Below, piece by piece: positions 1 to 5,194 of a stretch of DNA of 5,194 nt. The notes below the pieces were generated by a model. That model worked only from the letters and a program-made list of their open reading frames with translations, searched no databases and was not told the origin of the DNA. The translations under genes and the position numbers were made by a program. The stretch is taken from contig JASLJD010000083.1 in NCBI GenBank assembly GCA_030152625.1, positions 1 to 5,194 of the forward strand, given 5' to 3'. Numbering within the stretch: the first letter of the stretch is position 1; the number at the start of each line of letters is the position of its first letter. Origin of the DNA: Erysipelothrix sp. (lineage in GTDB: Bacteria > Bacillota_I > Bacilli_A > Erysipelotrichales > Erysipelotrichaceae).

Positions 1-537
1 GACATTCGTGAAATGTCTCGTGAAAGCTTACGTTCAATGATCGGGATGGTCTTGCAAGATACATGGCTTTACCAAGATACCATTGCAGCCAATATTCGCT
101 ATGGTCGTTTAGATGCCAGTGATGAGGAAGTTATTGAAGCAGCGAAGAAGGCCCAAGCGCATCACTTTATTCAAACATTACCAGAAGGCTATGAAACGAT
201 TTTAAATGAGGAAAGCAGTAATATATCGCAAGGGCAAAGACAATTGATGACAATCGCCCGAGCAATCTTAGCCGACCCCAAAATTATGATTTTAGATGAA
301 GCGACTTCCTCAGTGGATACGCGAACTGAAATCTTGATTCAAAAGGCACTGGATGAGTTGATGAAAAATCGAACAAGCTTCATTATTGCTCACCGACTCT
401 CCACAATTCGTAATGCAGATTTGATTTTGGTAATGGATAATGGTGATATTGTTGAGCATGGAAAACATGAAGACTTGCTTGCTCAAGATGGTTTCTATGC
501 AGAACTTTACTATAGTCAGTTTGAAGAAGAGGTCTAA
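1..537 (+). CDS. ABC exporter ATP-binding/permease subunit, 3' part (LmrD/BmrD-like half)
   Basis: This is the C-terminal 178 residues of an ABC transporter, open at the window's left edge in frame 1; the membrane domain and Walker A lie upstream. The visible nucleotide-binding domain has, in order, the Q-loop (MVLQDTWLYQ, fragment residues 16-25), signature ISQGQ (75-79), Walker B IMILDE with catalytic Glu at 100, D-loop SSVD (103-106) and the switch His in IIAHRLSTI (131). The signature departs from LSGGQ while the Walker B Glu is intact. In heterodimeric exporters of the LmrCD, BmrCD and TM287/288 type this combination belongs to one subunit, so I infer that the partner half-transporter is encoded just upstream. 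The domain architecture (exporter, with C-terminal NBD) is inferred from motif wording such as LDEATSSVDTRTE. The substrate cannot be told; drugs or lipids are the usual ones. The gene ends in an acidic FEEEV tail whose codons form part of the terminator stem. Confidence 0.
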   Translation, partial: DIREMSRESLRSMIGMVLQDTWLYQDTIAANIRYGRLDASDEEVIEAAKKAQAHHFIQTLPEGYETILNEESSNISQGQRQLMTIARAILADPKIMILDEATSSVDTRTEILIQKALDELMKNRTSFIIAHRLSTIRNADLILVMDNGDIVEHGKHEDLLAQDGFYAELYYSQFEEEV

Positions 538-554
538 CCTCTTCTTTTTATTTT
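524..554 (+). terminator. Intrinsic terminator of the ABC gene, overlapping its stop codon
   Basis: A perfect 9-bp inverted repeat (AAGAAGAGG at 524-532, CCTCTTCTT at 538-546) encloses a 5-nt loop, TCTAA, that contains the TAA stop (535-537). A T-rich tract follows (545-554). The left arm is made of the last coding codons, so the ribosome at the stop would cover the hairpin. Confidence 0.
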
Positions 555-560
555 AAACAC

Positions 561-584
561 AAAAAAAGATCGCCGAAGCGATCT
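561..584 (-). terminator. UUCG-tetraloop terminator of the tRNA-Leu gene
   Basis: Read on the minus strand, this is a 7-bp stem (AGATCGC / GCGATCT) closed by a C(UUCG)G tetraloop, an exceptionally stable RNA loop, followed by a run of T (complement of A561-A567). It starts about 15 nt past the tRNA 3' CCA. On the plus strand the same hairpin is followed by GTATTTTTTTAT, so it could also back up the ABC terminator. Confidence 0.
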
Positions 585-599
585 GTATTTTTTATCTTA

Positions 600-684
600 T
601 GGTGCACCAGAGAAGATTTGAACTTCCACGCCTTGCGGCACACGCCCCTCAAGCGTGCGCGTCTACCGGTTCCGCCACTGGTGC
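600..684 (-). tRNA. tRNA-Leu (anticodon GAG)
   Basis: The minus strand folds into an 85-nt class II tRNA. The acceptor stem is GCACCAG/CTGGTGC (7 bp, all Watson-Crick), with discriminator A73 and an encoded CCA (600-602). The D-arm has a GCG/CGC stem and the GG of the D-loop. The anticodon stem is CACGC/GCGTG with loop TTGAGGG, giving anticodon GAG (plus positions 648-650) and G37. The long variable arm has a GCC-GCAA-GGC hairpin, as expected for tRNA-Leu. The T-arm is GGAAG-TTCAAAT-CTTCT. A73, the long variable arm and the anticodon all agree on leucine; it would read CUC and CUU codons. It is a single-gene unit with its own promoter (698-706 and 721-726) and terminator (561-584), convergent with the ABC gene and divergent from the MATE gene. 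Confidence 0.
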
Positions 685-697
685 CTAACGCTTTTGT

Positions 698-726
698 ATT
701 ATAACAAACAAAAATAAATCTTGCAA
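698..726 (-). promoter_or_regulatory. Promoter of the tRNA-Leu gene (extended -10)
   Basis: On the minus strand there is a -35-like TTGCAA (721-726), a 17-bp spacer and a perfect TATAAT -10 (698-703), with TGT directly upstream of the -10 (extended -10, TGn). Transcription would start near 690, a few bases before tRNA G1 at 684. Confidence 0.
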
Positions 727-748
727 GTCCTTTTTGAAAATAAATCTT
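711..748. repeat. 12-bp direct repeat inside the divergent promoter region
   Basis: AAAATAAATCTT occurs at 711-722 and again, perfectly, at 737-748, start-to-start distance 26 bp. The first copy lies over the spacer and -35 of the tRNA promoter, the second over the -35 and spacer of the MATE promoter. It may be an operator pair or a chance match in AT-rich DNA. Confidence 0.
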
Positions 749-761
749 ATCAATGTATAAT
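734..761 (+). promoter_or_regulatory. Promoter of the MATE transporter gene
   Basis: TTGAAA (734-739), a 16-bp spacer and a perfect TATAAT (756-761). The start of transcription would be near 768, giving a leader of roughly 28 nt with a GAGAGG ribosome binding site (782-787) 8 nt before the ATG at 796. The leader is too short for a riboswitch or attenuator. Confidence 0.
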
Positions 762-795
762 ATAAGAAAGAGATAGTGATAGAGAGGTTGAGTTA

Positions 796-2136
796 ATGAA
801 AAAAATACGAAGTCGGTCGATGACTGAAGGCGTTATTTGGAAGAAAATTATCTTGTTCAGTATTCCGCTTTTAATTGGGAATATCTTCCAACAACTTTAT
901 AATACAGTGGACTCTTATGTGGTGGGAAATTACGTTGGGGACGATGCCTTGGCGGCGGTTGGGGCAAGCGGGCCCTTAATTAACCTTTTGATTTCTTTTT
1001 TCATGGGTATTTCAACAGGAGCAGGTATTTTGGTTGCGCGTTATTATGGAGGAAGAAAGCATGAAGAGGTTAGTGAGACGGTTCACACTTTTATGGCTTT
1101 TTCATTGCTCATTTCACTTTTCTTAACGTTTATAGGACTTTGCTTATCGCCATATATTTTGCGATGGTTAAAAACACCTGCAGAGATTATGCCTCAAGCT
1201 ACAAGCTATTTGCGTGTTTATTTTTGGGGCTCTTTGTTTCTTATTGTATATAATTCAGGGTCGGGTATTTTGCGTGCAGTTGGTGATGCAAAAAACCCGC
1301 TTATTTATTTAATTATATCAAGCCTTATTAACATCACTCTAGATTTGCTTTTTGTCATTCGCTATGACATGGGGATCTTTGGCGTTGCGCTTGCGACATT
1401 GATTGCGCAAATGGTCTCAGCTATTATGGTTGTGATTCATTTGAGGCGCATTGAAGATTCTTACCAACTTGTTTTTAATAAACTGCATTTTCATCTCGAC
1501 AAACTGTATGAGATTATTCGTCTGGGTATCCCAACCGGTGTCCAGCAAACCGTTGTTTCTTTTTCAAATGTTCTTGTGCAATCTTATGTAAACAGCTTTG
1601 GTGAAATTGCGATGGCCGCTGTTTCCGCAGCCGATAAATTCAATGCTTTCCTTAGTATGCCGATTAACAGTTTTAATTTAGCGATCACAACGTTTACGGG
1701 GCAAAATTTAGGAGCAGGTAAGAAAGATCGAGTTTTAAAAGGGATTCATACAACCATTGTGATTGCCTTTATCACAATTACAATTGTCGGTATTCCAACT
1801 TATCTTTATGCAGAAGATTTGATCGCTGTGTTTTCTAAGAATCCAAAAGTTATGCAGTATGGGGCACGTCAACTCCGGATTATGCTTCCGTTTTATACTT
1901 TTTTATCTGTCAATAACATTTTGAGCGGAGCCCTTCGTGGAGCAGGAAAAACGGCGGTTCCGATGGTGATTATGATCACTTCATTCACAGTTATTCGTCA
2001 AATATTTCTTTTTATTGCAATGCGGATTAATCGGAGTATCGATATGGTCTTTTGGTCTTATTCTGTTACTTGGGCGATTTCGAGTATGCTAACGGTAGCG
2101 TATTATCGAATGAGCCGTTGGGCAGATAGCGATTAA
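796..2136 (+). CDS. MATE family multidrug/cation-coupled efflux transporter
   Basis: A 446-residue polytopic inner-membrane protein of the MATE superfamily (NorM/MepA/DinF group), which exports cationic drugs or metabolites in exchange for Na+ or H+. The N-terminal MatE half (about residues 14-215) opens with MTEGVIWKKI and carries NIFQQLYNTVDSYVVGNYVG (29-48). The second half starts near 236 with LGIPTGVQQTVVSFSNVLVQ. The two halves show the family's internal duplication: GILRAVGDAKNP (157-168) corresponds to GALRGAGKTAVP (378-389), and ARYYGGRKHEEV (81-92) to GQNLGAGKKDRV (302-313). Length and about 12 hydrophobic segments are normal. The start at 796 is preferred over ATG 820 because only 796 has a well-spaced GAGAGG. 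The gene is monocistronic: own promoter, own terminator. Substrate specificity cannot be read from the sequence; MepA-like is my best guess at subfamily. Confidence 0.
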   Translation: MKKIRSRSMTEGVIWKKIILFSIPLLIGNIFQQLYNTVDSYVVGNYVGDDALAAVGASGPLINLLISFFMGISTGAGILVARYYGGRKHEEVSETVHTFMAFSLLISLFLTFIGLCLSPYILRWLKTPAEIMPQATSYLRVYFWGSLFLIVYNSGSGILRAVGDAKNPLIYLIISSLINITLDLLFVIRYDMGIFGVALATLIAQMVSAIMVVIHLRRIEDSYQLVFNKLHFHLDKLYEIIRLGIPTGVQQTVVSFSNVLVQSYVNSFGEIAMAAVSAADKFNAFLSMPINSFNLAITTFTGQNLGAGKKDRVLKGIHTTIVIAFITITIVGIPTYLYAEDLIAVFSKNPKVMQYGARQLRIMLPFYTFLSVNNILSGALRGAGKTAVPMVIMITSFTVIRQIFLFIAMRINRSIDMVFWSYSVTWAISSMLTVAYYRMSRWADSD

Positions 2137-2140
2137 GCAT

Positions 2141-2174
2141 AAAAAGACTTGGAAATTTTCAAGTCTTTTTATTT
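2141..2174 (+). terminator. Intrinsic terminator of the MATE gene
   Basis: A perfect 11-bp inverted repeat (AAAAAGACTTG at 2141-2151, CAAGTCTTTTT at 2160-2170), extendable by G-U and A-T pairs to a short AATT loop, begins 4 nt after the stop codon and ends in a T-rich tract. The A-tract on the other side makes it symmetric, but no minus-strand gene lies to its right. Confidence 0.
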
Positions 2175-2201
2175 GTCTAAGAGACTTTAAAGGGTAAATC
2201 A

Positions 2202-2210
2202 TGCTATAAT
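2202..2210 (+). promoter_or_regulatory. Extended -10 promoter of the lspA operon
   Basis: TGC-TATAAT (2202-2210) is a perfect -10 with the TGn extension. No convincing -35 lies 16-18 bp upstream (AGACTT at 2182-2187 is poor), consistent with extended -10 promoters that depend less on the -35. The start would be near 2217, leaving only about 16 nt of leader before the lspA ATG. It is the only promoter I can find for the four-gene run that follows. Confidence 0.
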
Positions 2211-2232
2211 TATAAAACGAAGTGAGGTAAGT

Positions 2233-2697
2233 ATGAAAAGAAGCAAGAAGTGGATTTTAGGAATTGTGTTATTTATTTTAGACCTGCTTTTAAAAAAATA
2301 TGCAAGTTTACATTGGCAGGCTGCTTCAGGCGTTGAAGTCATTCCTAATTTCTTTTATTTAACCTATGTGGAAAATCCGGGAGCTGCCTGGGGAATGCTC
2401 TCAGGACAACGAAATCTATTTATTGTTCTAACTATTTTTGCCGTTTATTGGATGTTTAAATATCTTAAAGAAGCGAAAAACACTTGGCAAGAAATTGCCT
2501 TTGTTTTGATGATTGCGGGTGCTTTAGGCAATGCATACGATCGTGTTGTTTATGCCTATGTCCGTGATATGCTTTCGTTTTATATTTTTTCATACGATTT
2601 TCCTGTTTTTAATTTAGCCGATAGTTATTTAACAATCGCTGTGATGATGTTGTTAGCTGAAATGTTTTATGAGGAGGTTTATGATGGAAAAAATTAA
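2233..2697 (+). CDS. lspA: Lipoprotein signal peptidase (signal peptidase II)
   Basis: LspA is the membrane aspartyl protease that cuts the signal peptide from prolipoproteins at the lipobox Cys after Lgt has lipidated it. The 154-residue length is typical. Family landmarks are present in order: TM1 with LDLLLKKY (D17), the NFFYLTYVENPGAAWG block (39-54, N48), IAGALGNAYDRV (94-105, N100 and R104), RDML with the first catalytic Asp (D112), and FNLADS (126-131) with N127 and the second catalytic Asp (D130). Four transmembrane segments are expected and seen. Small departures from the usual wording are VRDM for VVDF and AAWG for AAFG; no catalytic residue is missing. GAGG (2224-2227) lies 5 nt before the ATG. 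It is the first gene of the operon, and its last 14 nt overlap the next gene, whose ribosome binding site lies in its 3' end. Confidence 0.
   Translation: MKRSKKWILGIVLFILDLLLKKYASLHWQAASGVEVIPNFFYLTYVENPGAAWGMLSGQRNLFIVLTIFAVYWMFKYLKEAKNTWQEIAFVLMIAGALGNAYDRVVYAYVRDMLSFYIFSYDFPVFNLADSYLTIAVMMLLAEMFYEEVYDGKN
2671..2677 (+). promoter_or_regulatory. Ribosome binding site that decides the rluD start
   Basis: GAGGAGG inside the end of lspA. The upstream in-frame ATG at 2669 would place this site inside the gene. ATG 2681 would be only 3 nt from it, and ATG 2684 is 6 nt away, the usual spacing, so 2684 (or 2681) is the real start. Confidence 0.
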
Positions 2698-3598
2698 AAT
2701 CGAAGCCATGGATCAAGGGATTCGTATCGACCGTTATTTAAGCGATGTCTTAGAAGAACTCTCCCGTAATCAGATCCAAAAGATGATTAAAGAAGAGCTT
2801 GTGTTTGTCAATGGTCAAAGGACCAAAGCGAATTATCGTTTAAATGAAGGCGATGAAATAAGCTATAAAATGCCATCGTTTGAAATAGATTTAAGTCCAA
2901 GCCAAAATGAATTGGATATTGTTTATGAAGATGATGATTTTCTTATTGTGAACAAACCGGCGGGTTTGATTGTGCACCCTGCGGAATCAACCCAAGACAA
3001 AGAAACTTTGGTGCATCGTTTATTAGCCTATTGTCCGGATGAACTGAGTGATCTAGGAGGCGATCTTCGTCCGGGTATTGTTCACCGTTTAGATAAGGAT
3101 ACCAGTGGCTTACTCATTGTTGCGAAAAACAATGAAAGCCATGAACGATTTGTGGAAATGTTTAAGAATCGAGAAGTTTTACGAGAATATTATGTATTGG
3201 TAGAAGGTCATTTCAATCATCAACACGCTCATGTGGACGCACCCATTGGTCGTGATCCACAGAATCGTCAAAAAATGAAAGTGACGCATATCAATGCGAA
3301 AGAAGCACGTACGGATTTCTTTGTAGAAGAAGCCTATGAAGATTTGAGCTTGCTTACAGCTCGTCTTGACACAGGGCGAACACATCAAATCCGTTTACAC
3401 AGTCTCTTTATGAAACTCCCTGTATTGGGTGATGAGATGTATGGAAGTGGGCATGTCGAAGAACTTGAAGGTCAAGGACTCCATGCTTATCATCTGGCCT
3501 TTAATCATCCTAAAACGGGAGAAGCCATGGAATTTCAAAGCGATATTCCTCGACGTTTTGAACGAATTCTTCGAAAAGTTAGGAGCGAAAAAGAATGA
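2684..3598 (+). CDS. rluD: RluD/RluA-family 23S rRNA pseudouridine synthase
   Basis: A cytoplasmic enzyme that isomerises uridine to pseudouridine, most likely in 23S rRNA. With the start at 2684 the protein has 304 residues. An N-terminal S4 RNA-binding domain (about 12-62, starting RIDRYLSDVLEEL) precedes the synthase domain. Motifs there are NKPAGLIVHP (90-99), HRLDKDTSGL (134-143) with catalytic Asp at 137, GRTHQIRLH (231-239) and LHAYHLAFNHP (266-276). This S4-plus-RluA layout matches RluD and RluC, and the position after lspA matches B. subtilis ylyB, which makes RluD type the better label; the exact target uridines cannot be read from sequence. It starts inside lspA (14-nt overlap) and its TGA overlaps the next ATG, so translation of all three genes is probably coupled. 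Confidence 0.
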   Translation: MEKIKIEAMDQGIRIDRYLSDVLEELSRNQIQKMIKEELVFVNGQRTKANYRLNEGDEISYKMPSFEIDLSPSQNELDIVYEDDDFLIVNKPAGLIVHPAESTQDKETLVHRLLAYCPDELSDLGGDLRPGIVHRLDKDTSGLLIVAKNNESHERFVEMFKNREVLREYYVLVEGHFNHQHAHVDAPIGRDPQNRQKMKVTHINAKEARTDFFVEEAYEDLSLLTARLDTGRTHQIRLHSLFMKLPVLGDEMYGSGHVEELEGQGLHAYHLAFNHPKTGEAMEFQSDIPRRFERILRKVRSEKE

Positions 3599-4797
3599 AT
3601 CAACAAGAACAATTTCAAGCACGAGCATGGGTCATTCAATTAGTAAACTTTTTTGTTGAAGAAGAAGATTATCGAATGATTCAAATGACACAAAGTCAAG
3701 ATGAAGTTTGGCTTGTGAATCCTAAAAAAGAAGAGAACGCAATTATCATGATTACAAGTCGTCCTTTCGCGGAGATGAGCCCGGAAGTAAACATGAAAAA
3801 CAGGGAATCACTTTCTGTTCTGTTTAATGTTAAACCTCGTGGTATTAATATTACGGTCTCACAAATTGCTCAAAATCTTGATGATAACTATATCCAAGTT
3901 GCTCCAGGTTATGTGAGCGAATCAAAATATGCTCGACAGTTCCGAGGTTTGGAGGATGTTTTAGAAGAAAGTAAAAATGCTTCGAAGACCATGTCTCGTT
4001 CCTTGAGGAAGTTGCGACGCAGTTTGCGAAGAGCCCACAAAAAAGCGGTTCGTAAGCTTTTACCCGTGACCACCAGCTTGACGACTTTTGTTCTTGTGAT
4101 CTACTTTATCGGACAGTTTATGATTGGTGGACAAAGAAGACCTGAAGTTGTGGCGGTTATGCTCGGTGCTTATTATAAACCATTCATGGTTGAGGCCTAT
4201 GAATACTGGCGCTTGTTGACTTCAGGTTTTATCCACATTGATTTCTTTCATGTTCTTATGAACCTGATCGCTTTGCGCAATTTGGGTCAAATCATGGAAA
4301 GAGTCTTAGGGAGCAAAAACTATCTAAAAACCTTGTTTATTGGTATTGTTTTTGGTTCGATGTTTGTCTTTGTTCGAAATGAGGCGAGCATTGCTTTAGG
4401 TCTTAGTGGTGGACTGTTTGCCTTGCTTGGCGCAATGTTTGTTTATTTCTATGAGACCGGTGCTTTTAAAAATCCAGCGCTTCTTGGTCAAGTTTTCTCG
4501 ATTATCTTTATGAATGTCTTAATCAGTCTTATGCCAGGTGTTAGTGCGGCCGCTCATTTAGGAGGCTTTCAAGCTGGTGTAATCATGGGCTTTATCTATT
4601 CGAAACGTCCGGATTGGGAACGCCTCCGAAAATACAGCAAAGGATTGCTTGTGATTGTGACAATCGTGCTTATTATTTTAATGTCACAAAATCTTTATTA
4701 TGAGCAGTTTATCATGCTTGATGGCGAGATCATCAGTGCTTGGTATGAGCTCGGTTTGAAGTCTTATGCAAACTGGCTTGCACGTAAAATGATTTAA
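3595..4797 (+). CDS. gluP: Rhomboid intramembrane serine protease, GluP-like, without a C-terminal repeat domain
   Basis: A 400-residue rhomboid protease, which cleaves transmembrane helices inside the membrane. A soluble N-terminal domain (about 1-130) is followed by a strongly basic segment (134-154, 11 Lys/Arg) just before TM1 (about 158-176). The core has WRLLTSGFIH (205-214), HVLMN in TM2 (H219, N223), the catalytic GLSG in TM4 (269-272, Ser271) and AHLGG in TM6 (catalytic His321), then a seventh segment (350-366). All catalytic residues are present. From memory, the N-terminus (spaced W-I-LVN, then DEVWL and P) resembles that of B. subtilis GluP/YqgP, but the TPR-like C-terminal region of that roughly 500-residue protein is absent here: only about 34 residues follow the last helix. 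The substrate is unknown. AGGAG (3581-3585) lies 9 nt before the ATG, which overlaps the previous stop as ATGA. The symbol is tentative; rhomboid identity is firm. Confidence 0.
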   Translation: MNQQEQFQARAWVIQLVNFFVEEEDYRMIQMTQSQDEVWLVNPKKEENAIIMITSRPFAEMSPEVNMKNRESLSVLFNVKPRGINITVSQIAQNLDDNYIQVAPGYVSESKYARQFRGLEDVLEESKNASKTMSRSLRKLRRSLRRAHKKAVRKLLPVTTSLTTFVLVIYFIGQFMIGGQRRPEVVAVMLGAYYKPFMVEAYEYWRLLTSGFIHIDFFHVLMNLIALRNLGQIMERVLGSKNYLKTLFIGIVFGSMFVFVRNEASIALGLSGGLFALLGAMFVYFYETGAFKNPALLGQVFSIIFMNVLISLMPGVSAAAHLGGFQAGVIMGFIYSKRPDWERLRKYSKGLLVIVTIVLIILMSQNLYYEQFIMLDGEIISAWYELGLKSYANWLARKMI

Positions 4798-4802
4798 GGA
4801 GG
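4796..4802 (+). promoter_or_regulatory. Ribosome binding site overlapping the rhomboid stop codon
   Basis: AAGGAGG, close to a perfect anti-16S match, shares its first two bases with the TAA stop of the rhomboid gene (4795-4797) and stands 6 nt before the ATG at 4809. A ribosome finishing the rhomboid gene is thus placed directly at the next start, which points to coupled translation. Confidence 0.
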
Positions 4803-4808
4803 CAAAGA

Positions 4809-5194
4809 ATGAAAAGAAAAGATGCAATTTCTTGGGATAGTTATTTCATGGGTCTAGCTCATTTATCGGCCTTGCGTTCAAAAGATCCCTCAACTCAAGT
4901 GGGGGCGGTCATTGTTGATGAAAATAAAAAAATCGTTGGGATTGGCTATAACGGCCTCCCAACGGGATTGAGTGATGATCACTATCCATGGACATGCGAA
5001 GGTGATTTCCTCGATAGTAAGTATGCTTATGTGGTGCATGCGGAGTTAAATGCGATCTTAAATGCAACGCAAAACTTGAAAGGGGCAAGTCTTTATGTTT
5101 CCCTTTTCCCTTGTAATGAGTGTGCGAAGGCGATTATTCAAAGTGGTATCCGAGAAGTGGTCTATGAGAATGACAAATATGCTCATACAAAAGA
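4809..5194 (+). CDS. dCMP deaminase (deoxycytidylate deaminase), 5' part
   Basis: The first 128 codons of a zinc-dependent deaminase that runs off the right edge without a stop. It converts dCMP to dUMP, feeding thymidylate synthase. Visible motifs are SWDSYFMGLAHLSALRSKDP (8-27), TQVGAVIVD (29-37), GIGYNGLPTG (44-53), the zinc/proton-shuttle motif HAE (77-79, Glu79) and PCNEC (101-105, Zn ligands Cys102 and Cys105), then DKYAHTK (122-128). The substrate-specific wording around YNG and LFPCNECAKAIIQSGI marks it as dCMP deaminase rather than cytidine or tRNA adenosine deaminase. From memory it resembles eukaryotic DCTD more closely than B. subtilis ComEB. About 20-40 residues are probably missing beyond the edge. 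It is the fourth gene of the lspA operon, 11 nt after the rhomboid stop, with no promoter of its own visible. Confidence 0.
   Translation, partial: MKRKDAISWDSYFMGLAHLSALRSKDPSTQVGAVIVDENKKIVGIGYNGLPTGLSDDHYPWTCEGDFLDSKYAYVVHAELNAILNATQNLKGASLYVSLFPCNECAKAIIQSGIREVVYENDKYAHTK

Noticed and set aside
600..684. The tRNA-Leu 3' end as an attachment site of an integrated element
   Set aside because: tRNA-Leu genes are common integration sites, but there is no integrase and no second copy of the tRNA 3' segment in the window, and the flanking genes look ordinary.
2175..2185. Small inverted repeat GTCT-AAG-AGAC upstream of the lspA promoter
   Set aside because: Four base pairs with a 3-nt loop is within chance expectation, and it does not extend further.
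2669..2683. A start for rluD at ATG 2669 (five extra residues)
   Set aside because: The strong GAGGAGG at 2671-2677 would then be inside the coding region and nothing suitable lies upstream of 2669; 2684 has ideal spacing.
3179..3388. Minus-strand open frame of 69 codons inside rluD
   Set aside because: It lies wholly antisense to the conserved catalytic half of rluD, has no ribosome binding site or promoter that I can see, and its translation shows no recognisable domain.
3366..3394. TTGACA at 3366-3371 as an internal promoter for the rhomboid gene
   Set aside because: No -10-like hexamer stands at 16-18 bp (ATCCGT at 17 bp), and the sequence encodes the conserved LDTGRTHQIR motif of the synthase.
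3395..3659. Open frames of 76-77 codons on both strands over the rluD/rhomboid junction
   Set aside because: Both are shadows of the two real genes, whose conserved motifs and ATGA junction explain this DNA fully.

Overview
The window looks like chromosomal DNA of a low-GC Gram-positive bacterium (Bacillota; an Erysipelotrichia-like lineage is possible, but I cannot prove it from sequence). Reasons: AT-rich codon use, strong AGGAGG-type ribosome binding sites, TATAAT promoters (two of them with an upstream TGn), intrinsic terminators with U-tracts, a tRNA gene with encoded CCA, and an adjacent lspA-rluD pair, an order typical of Bacillota. All genes look like vertically inherited housekeeping or membrane functions. 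I see no mobile element, CRISPR array or phage gene.

Layout. (1) 1-537: 3' end of an ABC exporter subunit, with a non-canonical signature motif and an intact catalytic Glu, closed by a terminator that overlaps its stop codon. (2) 561-684: a tRNA-Leu(GAG) gene on the minus strand, convergent with the ABC gene, with its own extended -10 promoter and a UUCG-tetraloop terminator. (3) 685-795: a compact divergent promoter region. The tRNA and MATE promoters stand back to back with -35 boxes only 7 bp apart, and a perfect 12-bp direct repeat covers both. (4) 796-2136: a MATE-family multidrug efflux transporter, transcribed alone and closed by a terminator. (5) 2202-5194: a promoter followed by four tightly coupled plus-strand genes: lspA (signal peptidase II), an RluD-type 23S rRNA pseudouridine synthase, a GluP-like rhomboid protease and a dCMP deaminase that runs off the window end. 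Their junctions are a 14-nt overlap, an ATGA overlap, and a stop codon inside the next ribosome binding site.

Together: two export pumps of different energy class (ATP-driven ABC and ion-driven MATE) flank a leucine tRNA. The operon combines two intramembrane proteases (LspA and rhomboid) with ribosome modification and thymidylate-precursor supply. I found no clearly novel system. The points most worth checking are the repeat in the divergent promoter region, the rhomboid with a GluP-like N-terminal domain but no C-terminal repeat domain, and the DCTD-like character of the dCMP deaminase.
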